Of a stretch of DNA of 64,000 bases, positions 35,024-43,079 are shown piece by piece. A model generated the notes under the pieces. It was not told where the DNA came from. It saw only the letters and a list, made by a program, of their open reading frames with translations, and ran no database searches. Numbering within the stretch: the first letter of the stretch is position 1; the number at the start of each line of letters is the position of its first letter. This DNA comes from G963677085 sp963677085. GTDB lineage: Bacteria > Planctomycetota > Planctomycetia > Pirellulales > Thermoguttaceae. A program made the position numbers and the translations under genes. The stretch is taken from positions 248,001 to 312,000 of the forward strand of contig CAXXFH010000005.1 in NCBI GenBank assembly GCA_963677085.2, in the 5' to 3' direction.

Positions 35024-36454
35024 CTACTGCCGGAGCACAACGTCTGTTCCGTCGGACGAGCCGGAGAACACGGTTGGCGTTCGGCCCGTTTGTTCGGCGT
35101 ACTGCCGCGCGATCGCTTCGACGGCCTCGCCCGCATCCCAACGCCCTAGAACGGCGATTGTGCCGCCGCTGCCGCCTCCGGTGATCTTCGCGCCGTAGAG
35201 TCCGGCCGCAGTCCCCGCATTGCGGACCAACTCGATCAGCAGATCCGTTTCCTCGCAACCCAACCCACAGGACGAATAACTGGCGTGCGACTGATACATG
35301 AGTTCTCCGAGCAGTTCGGCGACGTCTTCGATCGGTTCTCGCGCCAGTAGTTCGGCAAACGCGGCCACGCGGAAGTTTTCGTAAATCGGATGGCCGGTCG
35401 CCTGGCGCACACGATATTGCCTTGTCGGGTCGACTTGGGTTACCACGTCGGTCGTTCCGCCATAGTGGTCAAGAAACTGGCGGCCGCCGATCACTTCAGG
35501 CAGTCGGCCGGCAAAGTACATTTCGAATTCCGAGGGCGAGATGTTCGCCAAATAGCCGTCCCACCGCAAGTCATCGACCGCGACATGCCCGTCGCCAAGC
35601 TCTCGAACTGCAAAAGAAACCATGTCGGCAATCATCCGATATCCCATCGAGGTCGCCACGCGAACCGCCGTGTAATCGGTTCCGGAAACTGTGTGGCGGA
35701 TGCGGCTGTCGATTCCCCAAAACGAGATCTGCCGTGGAATGTCGCGATAGCCTAACACGTCGGCCGGTTGGCACCGCAGCATGAGCAGACGGTCGGCCCA
35801 ACCACAGGCGGCCGTCATCTGGTCCATCACGCCGCACGGCGCTCCGACCACCCGGTTTTCGGCCCGTTGGCATAGCAAGGCCAGTTGCGAAGCTTCGAGT
35901 TCCACGTCTAACACAGTGGCCGCCGCAGTCATCGTGGCCACCTCGACCGCCGCCGAGGACGACACGCCGACACCTTCCGGCACATGGGAATCAATGGCAA
36001 TCGACAGTCCGCCGTCGTCAAGCCGCACATTGCACTCTCGCAGGAGCACGGCGAGTACGCCCAATACATACGCCACCCAATGGTCCGGTGTGCCTCGCGG
36101 AAAACACAATCGTACGGCGTCGTAACCGTGTTCGACCGCCGCCGTGAATTGGCGAACGTCCGTCTCAAACCAGCGGTTTTCCCCTTGGCCAACGTCGTTA
36201 GAGAAACTCGCGATACGAATCGTCGGCCTTGGGCTTCGTTGCACAGCCACGAAGGCGGCACACGCCAGCGGCAATTGCAGTACGAGCGAGCCGCTGTAGT
36301 CGGCGATTCCTCCCATTACATCCAGCCGACCCGGTGCCCGGGCGATTGCCAACGGGCCATTCGGATCGATTAGATCGTGCAACGTGGAGAAATCATTTGC
36401 CCCAGGGCTGCGCAGTCGCGACAACAAACGTTCGACCTCGGCAGCCGTGTCCAT
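35024..36454 (-). CDS. GHMP-family sugar kinase, L-arabinokinase/galactokinase-like
   Basis: A 476-residue GHMP kinase. Motif 1 reads APGRLDVMGGIADYSGS (about 40-56), motif 2 PEGVGVSSSAA (about 159-169, the phosphate loop) and motif 3 ITGGGSGG (about 424-431). The wording of motif 1, with MGGIADYSGSLVLQ rather than the GEHTDYNGG of GalK, is what I recall from plant L-arabinokinase (ARA1), so arabinose-1-phosphate formation is possible; the GalT gene directly upstream argues for galactose. The start ATG is 3 bases after the galT stop, so the two are translationally linked. Cytosolic. Sugar specificity open. Confidence 0.8.
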   Translation of the reverse strand: MDTAAEVERLLSRLRSPGANDFSTLHDLIDPNGPLAIARAPGRLDVMGGIADYSGSLVLQLPLACAAFVAVQRSPRPTIRIASFSNDVGQGENRWFETDVRQFTAAVEHGYDAVRLCFPRGTPDHWVAYVLGVLAVLLRECNVRLDDGGLSIAIDSHVPEGVGVSSSAAVEVATMTAAATVLDVELEASQLALLCQRAENRVVGAPCGVMDQMTAACGWADRLLMLRCQPADVLGYRDIPRQISFWGIDSRIRHTVSGTDYTAVRVATSMGYRMIADMVSFAVRELGDGHVAVDDLRWDGYLANISPSEFEMYFAGRLPEVIGGRQFLDHYGGTTDVVTQVDPTRQYRVRQATGHPIYENFRVAAFAELLAREPIEDVAELLGELMYQSHASYSSCGLGCEETDLLIELVRNAGTAAGLYGAKITGGGSGGTIAVLGRWDAGEAVEAIARQYAEQTGRTPTVFSGSSDGTDVVLRQ

Positions 36455-36457
36455 CGT

Positions 36458-37501
36458 CTATACCGTCTCTTTCGAGGCTGTATGGCGGTAGTGCTCGACC
36501 GGCACGCGTCGGAGTTGTTCGGCCGAAACCTCAGGCGAGGTGTCGCTCAGGAAACTTCCGCCGCCGATCTCCGGCCCGGCAAGATACTTCAACAGATGCG
36601 GCTTGCGCAGCGGCGGGTGAAGTTCAATGTGAAAGTGAAAACTGCCGTGATCTGCGCCGTCGGTGGGAGCTTGGTGCAGCGTCATCACGTAGGGAAACGA
36701 CATCTTCCAAAGGTTGTCGAAACGAATGAGCACCTCGCGCAACAGGTCGGCCAGATCGTTCAGCTCCGCGGCGGACAACTCCGCCAGACTGCGGTGCGTT
36801 TCCTTCGGAGCCACGTAAGTTTCATAGGCGAATTGTGCAAAATAGGGCACAAAGGCAATCGCCGAATCCCGCTCGCCAAGAATCCGCCGGCCGTCGCGCC
36901 GTTCCGAATCGATGATATCGGCAAATAACACGCGGTTTGTTTCGTCCCAGTGACGTTGTGCGGCCGCGGCCTCAATGGCCATATTGTTGAACACGAAGTT
37001 CGTCGCGTAAATCTGGCAATGGGGGTGTGGGTTTGACACACCCACCAATTCGCCTTTGTTCTCGAAAATCAACACGTGGTTGACTTCCGGCCGGGCGCCC
37101 AACTCGCGATATTGCTCTTGCCAACAGGTCAACAGCGTAACGATCTGCGGCGTACCGAGTTCGGCCAGCGTGAGGTCATGGCGCGGTGTGTAGCAAACCA
37201 CGCGTGCAACCCCCACCGCCGGCGCACTGCGGTAGATTCCGTGTACCGGTTCCAAGTCTTTCGGCGCGTGTGGAGCGACACACGGGTGATCGTTGTCGAA
37301 AACGAAGACGTCGTCGTATTGCGGGTTTCGGGCGCCGCTTACCCGAGCATTGCCTGGGCACAAAGGACACGCGGCATCGTACTCCGCAATGGTTTGCGGC
37401 TGCCCGACCACCGTTTGCCCCTCCCACGGCCGATCCTGCCGATGGGCCGCAATCAACACCCACTGCTCGCGCAAGGGATGCCAACGTTGCTCCCAAGTCA
37501 T
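36458..37501 (-). CDS. galT: Galactose-1-phosphate uridylyltransferase
   Basis: A 347-residue Leloir-pathway enzyme moving UMP from UDP-glucose to galactose-1-phosphate. Zinc-site Cys pair C-P-L-C (45-48); active-site H-P-H-C-Q (159-163), whose second His forms the uridylyl intermediate; the second HIT-like repeat ends in GSFHFHIELHPP. Length is normal for the family. The ATG at 37501 overlaps the stop of the upstream gene (ATGA). It lies between a secreted hydrolase-like gene and the GHMP kinase. No galE was seen in the window. Confidence 0.93.
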   Translation of the reverse strand: MTWEQRWHPLREQWVLIAAHRQDRPWEGQTVVGQPQTIAEYDAACPLCPGNARVSGARNPQYDDVFVFDNDHPCVAPHAPKDLEPVHGIYRSAPAVGVARVVCYTPRHDLTLAELGTPQIVTLLTCWQEQYRELGARPEVNHVLIFENKGELVGVSNPHPHCQIYATNFVFNNMAIEAAAAQRHWDETNRVLFADIIDSERRDGRRILGERDSAIAFVPYFAQFAYETYVAPKETHRSLAELSAAELNDLADLLREVLIRFDNLWKMSFPYVMTLHQAPTDGADHGSFHFHIELHPPLRKPHLLKYLAGPEIGGGSFLSDTSPEVSAEQLRRVPVEHYRHTASKETV

Positions 37502-38631
37502 TCCGTTCCTTTCTTCCGTGCCGTTTGTCCGAGGGCTTTGCCAACTGCCTCAAGGTACGACGTGCCTTCGCTTACAGTGGGCGTCAGGTAACCGCCTTCG
37601 CCGATCTCATTCCAAGCATACAGCAGCAACAGCCGCTCTTTGGTCGCCTTGTCCGGATGGCGCTGGAGCCATTCTACACCACGATGGACGAAGTCCTCAA
37701 CCTTCTCGGGCGTACGGCCCGTATACCAACCCGAAATCTTTTCGGCCGGGTGCTTGCCCACCTCCCAGGGACGGCGGTCCCAACCAATGGTCGCCACCGG
37801 CACATAGGGCAATGGCGACTTCGCGGCGTAAGCCTCCCAAACCTTCTCGGTTTTGTCAACCAACTCTCCGAACGGCTTTTCCCCGCTGCCGTCCATCCAC
37901 GCGAAACTGTAGTTGTAGGCAGTTACAACGTCGTAGCCGCATTGCTGAAGCCATGTGAAGTTACCGGGCCCGCTACAAGCTGCCACGGTAACCCCCGATA
38001 AACCCGTGGCCTTCGCCTTCGTACGAAGCTGGTCCAACGCTTCGCGCACCTTGTCGGCACCGCCGAACGCCTTACCTAATTCGCCAGGTGAAAAAAAGAT
38101 GATCAGCGGTTTGCCATCGACAGTCAGGTGGGTCGGCCCTTTGAATAATTCAATCCACGTCGCGCAGCACGAGTCCCAATCCTTTGGCCCGATGCGATAG
38201 CCGCCGTGGTTGGCGACCAACAGACAGAATTTCATTCGCTCGCAGTTGGGAGCCTTAAGGTAGAGTTCGAGTGCCTCGTTCAACGGGGAATTCTTATCCG
38301 GCCGTTCCGGATAGTACCAACAGAACGACCAAAACTTCAGCCCATGGTCGGCACAAAGGTCGATTTCATGGCTCACGTCCTCGACCGTGTTTACCCGCCA
38401 ACCCCAGACGGGCCGACGATGGCCGAAATCCTTCTGCAGAAGTTCAGGCAGATGGAAGCTCTCTGTTTTACCGCTCCAGCCATGGAAGTAGTACGCACCG
38501 ACACAGACTTCCGGATCCGCCGGTTCTTCGGCGATCGCCACTGTCGTCAGGCAGGCAACGGCAACAAGACACCCTAGCGTTATCGCCAGTAGAACAATTG
38601 AACTTCGCCGCATTCTCAAATCGCTCATCAT
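37498..38631 (-). CDS. Secreted GH99/WbsX-like TIM-barrel protein
   Basis: A 377-residue exported protein. Signal peptide (SSIVLLAITLGCLVAVACLTT), then VCVGAYYFHGWSGKTESFHLP, FWSFCWYYPERPDKNSPLNEAL and LLLLYAWNEIGEGGYLTP. These match the glycosyltransferase-WbsX / GH99-like barrel family, which covers proteins with unsettled enzyme activity. The Glu in WNEIGEGG is the likely catalytic residue. GGGAG lies just before the ATG at 38631. First gene of the operon with galT and the GHMP kinase; it could be an endo-acting glycosidase whose product feeds them. The ISAs1 element begins only 79 bases upstream. Confidence 0.7.
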   Translation of the reverse strand: MMSDLRMRRSSIVLLAITLGCLVAVACLTTVAIAEEPADPEVCVGAYYFHGWSGKTESFHLPELLQKDFGHRRPVWGWRVNTVEDVSHEIDLCADHGLKFWSFCWYYPERPDKNSPLNEALELYLKAPNCERMKFCLLVANHGGYRIGPKDWDSCCATWIELFKGPTHLTVDGKPLIIFFSPGELGKAFGGADKVREALDQLRTKAKATGLSGVTVAACSGPGNFTWLQQCGYDVVTAYNYSFAWMDGSGEKPFGELVDKTEKVWEAYAAKSPLPYVPVATIGWDRRPWEVGKHPAEKISGWYTGRTPEKVEDFVHRGVEWLQRHPDKATKERLLLLYAWNEIGEGGYLTPTVSEGTSYLEAVGKALGQTARKKGTE

Positions 38632-39070
38632 ATGGCTCCCGATGCTAAACTCGTGATCTCCGCCCCGTCCACAACATCCTGCACTTTGCGTGTGGCGAAG
38701 TCAAATTTCCAGGAGAAATGCAAAGTCACCTGGGCGGGTTGAATCCGAGGCGGGAGAGGGTGGAGCGGGGCCGCCATTGGATTCGTTCGGCGGTTGCCCG
38801 AAGGGGTTCGCCTGGAGGGTGGATCAGGCGGAGGACGGCCAGAGCGGCGTTGGTCAGCGAAGCGAACGCCTCGGCCAGGCCGGGCCGCTTGGTGTAGTGG
38901 CGATCTTTGTCCCACCAGCGGTCCTTGACGAAATGAAGGCAGTTTTCCACCTGCCAGTGGTCACGAATGGTGGCCTGGAGTTCACGCGGCGTGACCGAAT
39001 CGGGCTCCAGACTGGTGATGAAGTACCGGCTTTCGCAGGAAAGGAGCGTGCCCTCCGCCGAGCGCACTAA

Positions 39071-40372
39071 GAACTCGTAACGAAATTACTTCCGGAAATC
39101 TGGGCGTGGCTTGATCGAGTAGTTCCAATCGGGGCAAGTTGTATGTCGGTGTAGGCTTAGCGCTTTCATCTCTCGGTCCTTTACTTTGAGTTTCTTCGGA
39201 TACTGACGATGATCGAATTCTGCGGTAACACGGAGGCCACCGTCGTTCGTTGTCCCGCGGATCGCGCCGAGCATCAGGTTAAGGCTTCTGAGCGGTTGCC
39301 CTGCCCAGTTGTTGGAAATGGGGCCGAAGAGCCGATGTTCAATATCATTCCATTTGGAAGCTCCGCGAGGGTAATGACAAACCGTTATCGTGAGGCCCTC
39401 TTCGTCGGCCCATCGTTGCAGTTCCCGCTTCCAAAGTCGCGGACGATGCCCGTTGCTACCTCCACTGTCGGCCGTGATCAACAGTTCGGTTGCGTCGGGA
39501 TACTGTTTTCGTCCCGATCGCTTCCACCAGCTTCGAATGGAACGCACGGCGAATTGCGACGTGTCGGCCGACGTCCCAACGCAGACGTGTCCTTGCTTGC
39601 GAGTCAGGTCGTAAATGCCGTACGGAATTGCTCGGCATTCGGCATCGCCCGGAAAGTCGTACATGGAGACTTCGTCCGGCAGCCGCCGCCACAGTCTTCC
39701 TTCGTTCTTGAAATTGCCGATCAATTCGGTGTTTTTGGTGTCGACACTGATTGCCGCCAAGCCTTCTCTCGAGAAGCGCCGCTTCTGCCGTTGGATATAT
39801 CGAAACTGCTTGTCACGATCGGGGTGCGGAGGCCCCGACAGTCGTTTCACGTTGGCACGAAGCGAATAGCCGAGTTTTCGCAACAACCGGCCGATCGTCG
39901 TATGCGAGAGGGTTTTCACCCGGGTTGCCAGCGAGCGCAAACTACAACGCACGTATTTCCGTCTTCCCGTTGGGTCGCCACCGACATGCTCGCGGACCAA
40001 TGCTTTCAGGCGGTCTTCGATGCCAGGAACTTTTTTTCGACAGGAGGCCGCCCCGCGCCTTCGCGACGGATGCGGTCCCTCGGACAATCCTCCAAACCAT
40101 CATCCAGTTCGTCACGACCTCGCTTGATCGTCTTGGGATCCAAGCCGGTGACCTGCGCGATCTCGGTATCGCCACCCCATCCCGCCGCCTTGGACAATAG
40201 CCCAGCGACCCATCGTCGCTGCTGCTCGTTCAACCGCGTAAACACCAAACGCGCCTGCTCTTCCCAACGATCCACATCCTGCATAACTTGTCCTCCACCT
40301 CAATCCATTGAAAAACGAAGGATCCCTTATACCGCAAAACCGGATTTCAGGAAATAAAACTCTTACGAGTTC
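39071..40372 (-). mobile_element. Complete ISAzo13-family element
   Basis: 1302 bp with imperfect terminal inverted repeats starting GAACTCGTAA (10 perfect bases; about 25 of the outer 33 match). Flanked by TAA on both sides (39068-39070 and 40373-40375), consistent with a 3-bp target duplication. Inserted inside the ISAs1 transposase. Confidence 0.88.
39086..40284 (-). CDS. ISAzo13-family transposase made by -1 frameshift
   Basis: Two minus-strand frames (40284-40006 and 40087-39086) join into a protein of about 399 residues. The first gives an HTH region (GDTEIAQVTGLDPKTIKRGRDEL); the second the DDE core typical of the Rhodopirellula-type family: AAISVDTKNTELIG, LLITADSGGSNGHR and GASKWNDIEHRLFGPI. 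The overlap contains seven A's (plus strand T's 40031-40037), read as A-AAA-AAG in the zero frame, a classic -1 slippery heptamer. The element is otherwise intact, so the shift is probably programmed. Confidence 0.85.
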
Positions 40373-41312
40373 TAAGCGATCAACCCGAATGCCGATCCGG
40401 CAGCCGGGAACGTTCAGATGCTCGCGGATATGCTCGGCGTCGTCGAGGTTGACCCAAAGCCTACGCGTTTCCCGATTCAGCCCCTTTTTTCGGTGACTTC
40501 ATGGGCCGGCTCGGCGGGCGTCTCCTGGAAAAAGCAGGTTTCCAAGGCGTCCAGCATGTCGGGCTGGTTCGCCTTGACTTGGAACAGGTAGTCGCAGCCG
40601 TGGGCTTGGAGAAGTTCGAGCAACGGCCGCTGGGCGTAGATCGCATCGCCGGTGAGCAGTTGCAGGGCAGGATAGGCCTCGAGCAACTCAGCCAGATGCA
40701 CTTTGAGACTCCCAGGCTCGTTGGTTTTGTCGCCGCCGATCGACCATTGGTCCAGCGTCAACTTGACCCGTTGCAGGAAAACATTGAGCATCTGCACGGG
40801 CGAGCCATCGGCGCCAAGTCCTTGGCGACACATCTTGCCGTCGACCGCCGCAGCCCAACGGCCCTCCTGATCGGCCAGGGCCGTGTTCAGCCATAGGGCG
40901 AACGCCTCGCGAAACTCGTCCAGACTGAGCCCGGCCAAGGCCCTGGAAATGGTCGAGCCGCACGGGGATTTGTCGCGTGTAAATCCCCGTGGTTCCTTGA
41001 GTTCCTCCCAATTCGCATTCGCCCAACGTACCACCACGGCCATCTCGGTAATCCGCCCCAACAAGCCGAGAAACACCAAGGAAACGATGCCGGAGAACGG
41101 ATGCCTCACCCCCCTGGGGTCGCGTGGATCCGAAACCTTTGAGAATACCGCCTCCAACTGACTCAACGACGATGCGACCACGATACGGCCCTCCTTGAAA
41201 CGTAGGAAACTCCCGCCGCAACTCCGCCACGGCCTTCCGTTTCTACGACCCAGCCCGCCCCTTGGTTGGCAAAATAGACTTTGCATTTCTCCTGCCGTCA
41301 ACCCCGGCCGAT

Positions 41313-41341
41313 TTGACTTGCGGCGACGACCAAACGATACT
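41313..41341 (+). promoter_or_regulatory. Candidate sigma70-type promoter of the third sulfatase
   Basis: TTGACT (41313-41318), exactly 17 bases, then GATACT (41336-41341). It begins 19 bases beyond the ISAs1 right end and 94 bases before the sulfatase start. Confidence 0.35.
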
Positions 41342-41406
41342 GACGGTCGCCGCACGGCGTAGCCATTTCCACGCCCGTAGACCACCAATCGCAACGAGGT
41401 GTTTCG

Positions 41407-42954
41407 ATGCAACTCCCAACGCGAAGCAGCGGGGCCCGCCCCTCTGATTTACTAGGATGTTTACTACACAGAATTGCTACACTAATATTTACCGCCTCCG
41501 CCTTAGCGCTGTCAATATCTGCGGTTGTTGCAGGGGAAAATCCATCAAAGCCCAGTGTACCAAATATTGTACTGATACTTGCCGATGACCTCGGTTATGC
41601 TGAGTTGGGGTGCTACGGGCAGAAATGGATCAAGACGCCTCATGTCGATGAGCTTGCTGCCGAGGGTATGCGGTTTACGCAGTTCTACTCGGGGAACGCC
41701 GTGTGTGCGCCGGCGCGTTGTGTGTTGATGACCGGCAAGCACGGGGGACATGCATCGATTCGGAATAACGGCAACCCGAGAGACCTTCAACATCTCAGCG
41801 CCAAATATGATTGGGAGTTTCCTGGGCAGAATCCCCTGCCTGCCGGAGAAGTAACCATCGCTGAAATCCTTAAGGCACGCGGCTACGCGACAGCCGCCAT
41901 TGGCAAGTGGGGATTGGGACATCACGGTACCAGCGGCGATCCTAACCGCCAGGGGTTCGATCACTTCTTTGGTTACCTCTGCCAACGGCACGCCCATAAC
42001 CATTATCCTCGGTTCTTGTGGCGCAATAGCAAAAAGGTGCGGCTGGAGGGCAACGACCGAACTCTTTCCGGCAAACACCATTCGCAGGACCTGTTCGTAA
42101 AAGAAGCCCTGAAGTTCATCCGCACACATCACGATCGGCCGTTCTTCGTTTACTTGCCGGTTGCCATTCCCCATCTGTCGATCCAGACAACCGACAAATG
42201 GCTTAATAAATACCGCGGCAAGATTCCCGAGGCCGAATACAAGCACCGCGGCTACCTGAAGCATCCGTTTCCGCGGGCCGGCTACGCGGGAATGGTTAGC
42301 CAGATGGATGACGGAGTGGGCCAAATCATGCGTCTGCTCAGAGAACTTGATTTGGACCAAAACACGATCGTATTGTTCACCTCCGACAATGGGCCTACGT
42401 ACGACCGACTGGGCGGCTCCGATTCGGAGTTCTTTCGCTCGGCAGGGCCGTTTCGAGGGCTGAAGGGAAGCCTCTACGAGGGCGGAATTCGCGTGCCGCT
42501 GGTCGTGCGCTGGCCGGGCCACATTCCGCCGGCAAGCGTTTCCGACCACGTATGCGCGTTTTGGGACATCTTGCCGACGTTATGCGAAATCGCGAACGTT
42601 CAGGCTCCTGACGGTGTGGATGGAATCAGTCTGCTGCCCACATTGAATGGAAAAGGTGAGCAGCAAAAACATGAGTTCCTTTACTGGGAGTTTCCCGCCT
42701 ACGGAGGACAACAGGCGGTGCGGTTCGGCGACTATAAGGCCGTGCGTCAGAATATGCTCCTCAAGGACAATTCCACACCATTGACCATCGAACTATACAA
42801 CCTGAGCCAGGATCAGGGCGAACAACACGACGTCGCTTCCGATCATCCGCAGATCGTTGCGCGAGCGGAGAAACTCATGGACACGGCGCGAATCCCATCG
42901 AACGTGTTTCCCTTTAAGCCGTTGGATCAACGCGTTTTGCCGCAAGAAAAGTAG
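41407..42954 (+). CDS. Secreted arylsulfatase A-type sulfatase
   Basis: A 515-residue sulfatase. N-terminal hydrophobic leader (ATLIFTASALALSISAVVAG, about 23-42), VPNIVLILADDLGYAELGCYG (metal-binding Asp pair), C-A-P-A-R at residues 100-104 (formylglycine site with Ala, as in arylsulfatase A/B types), GKWGLGHHG, and IVLFTSDNGPTYD. The C-terminal ELYNLSQDQGEQHDVA is the usual sulfatase C-terminal signature. It is nearer to arylsulfatase A-like enzymes than to the other two sulfatases here. The upstream region is directly next to the transposon. Substrate unknown. Confidence 0.92.
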   Translation: MQLPTRSSGARPSDLLGCLLHRIATLIFTASALALSISAVVAGENPSKPSVPNIVLILADDLGYAELGCYGQKWIKTPHVDELAAEGMRFTQFYSGNAVCAPARCVLMTGKHGGHASIRNNGNPRDLQHLSAKYDWEFPGQNPLPAGEVTIAEILKARGYATAAIGKWGLGHHGTSGDPNRQGFDHFFGYLCQRHAHNHYPRFLWRNSKKVRLEGNDRTLSGKHHSQDLFVKEALKFIRTHHDRPFFVYLPVAIPHLSIQTTDKWLNKYRGKIPEAEYKHRGYLKHPFPRAGYAGMVSQMDDGVGQIMRLLRELDLDQNTIVLFTSDNGPTYDRLGGSDSEFFRSAGPFRGLKGSLYEGGIRVPLVVRWPGHIPPASVSDHVCAFWDILPTLCEIANVQAPDGVDGISLLPTLNGKGEQQKHEFLYWEFPAYGGQQAVRFGDYKAVRQNMLLKDNSTPLTIELYNLSQDQGEQHDVASDHPQIVARAEKLMDTARIPSNVFPFKPLDQRVLPQEK

Positions 42955-43079
42955 AAGGTCGGAAACAAACGTCCAGCCGAGCAGATCCGCAACTCGACCG
43001 GACGTTTTGTCCACGGGGCAGGCGGACGGTGCATTTGCCGCCCTTCATCGATTTGCCGGGTAGGTATTGAAGCCACTCG

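Larger units (their letters stand above)
38726..41181 (-). pseudogene. ISAs1-family transposase, broken by insertion and a frameshift
   Basis: The N-terminal part (41181-40477) shows the family's SLSQLEAVFSKVSDPRDPRG start, the DDE-type VDGKMCRQ, and LLTGDAIYAQRPLLELL with Asp. The C-terminal part (39067-38726) shows SRYFITSLEP and IRDHWQVENCLHFVKDRWW with the third acidic residue. GTG 41181 is taken as start, with AAGGAGG 8 bases upstream. The ISAzo13 element plus TAA duplication (1305 bases) does not change the frame. A single base is missing at the A6/G4 run (T's at 40485-40490 on the plus strand), which shifts the frame and stops the N-terminal part at 40477. So it is broken twice. Confidence 0.85.
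38710..41294 (-). mobile_element. ISAs1-family element, interrupted by an ISAzo13-family element
   Basis: Terminal inverted repeats CAGGAGAAATGCAAAGTC are perfect over 18 bases (38710-38727, and 41277-41294 in reverse). The transposase gene is split by 39071-40372. Without that insertion the element is about 1.28 kb, a normal ISAs1 length. I saw no clear flanking target duplication. Confidence 0.88.

Noticed and set aside
39209..40357. 382-residue plus-strand frame over the ISAzo13 element
   Set aside because: Antisense to a DDE transposase with intact motifs.
40485..40490. Programmed frameshift in the ISAs1 transposase
   Set aside because: The six-A run is not in slippery phase (GAA AAA AGG) and the family does not normally frameshift; a one-base deletion is the simpler reading.
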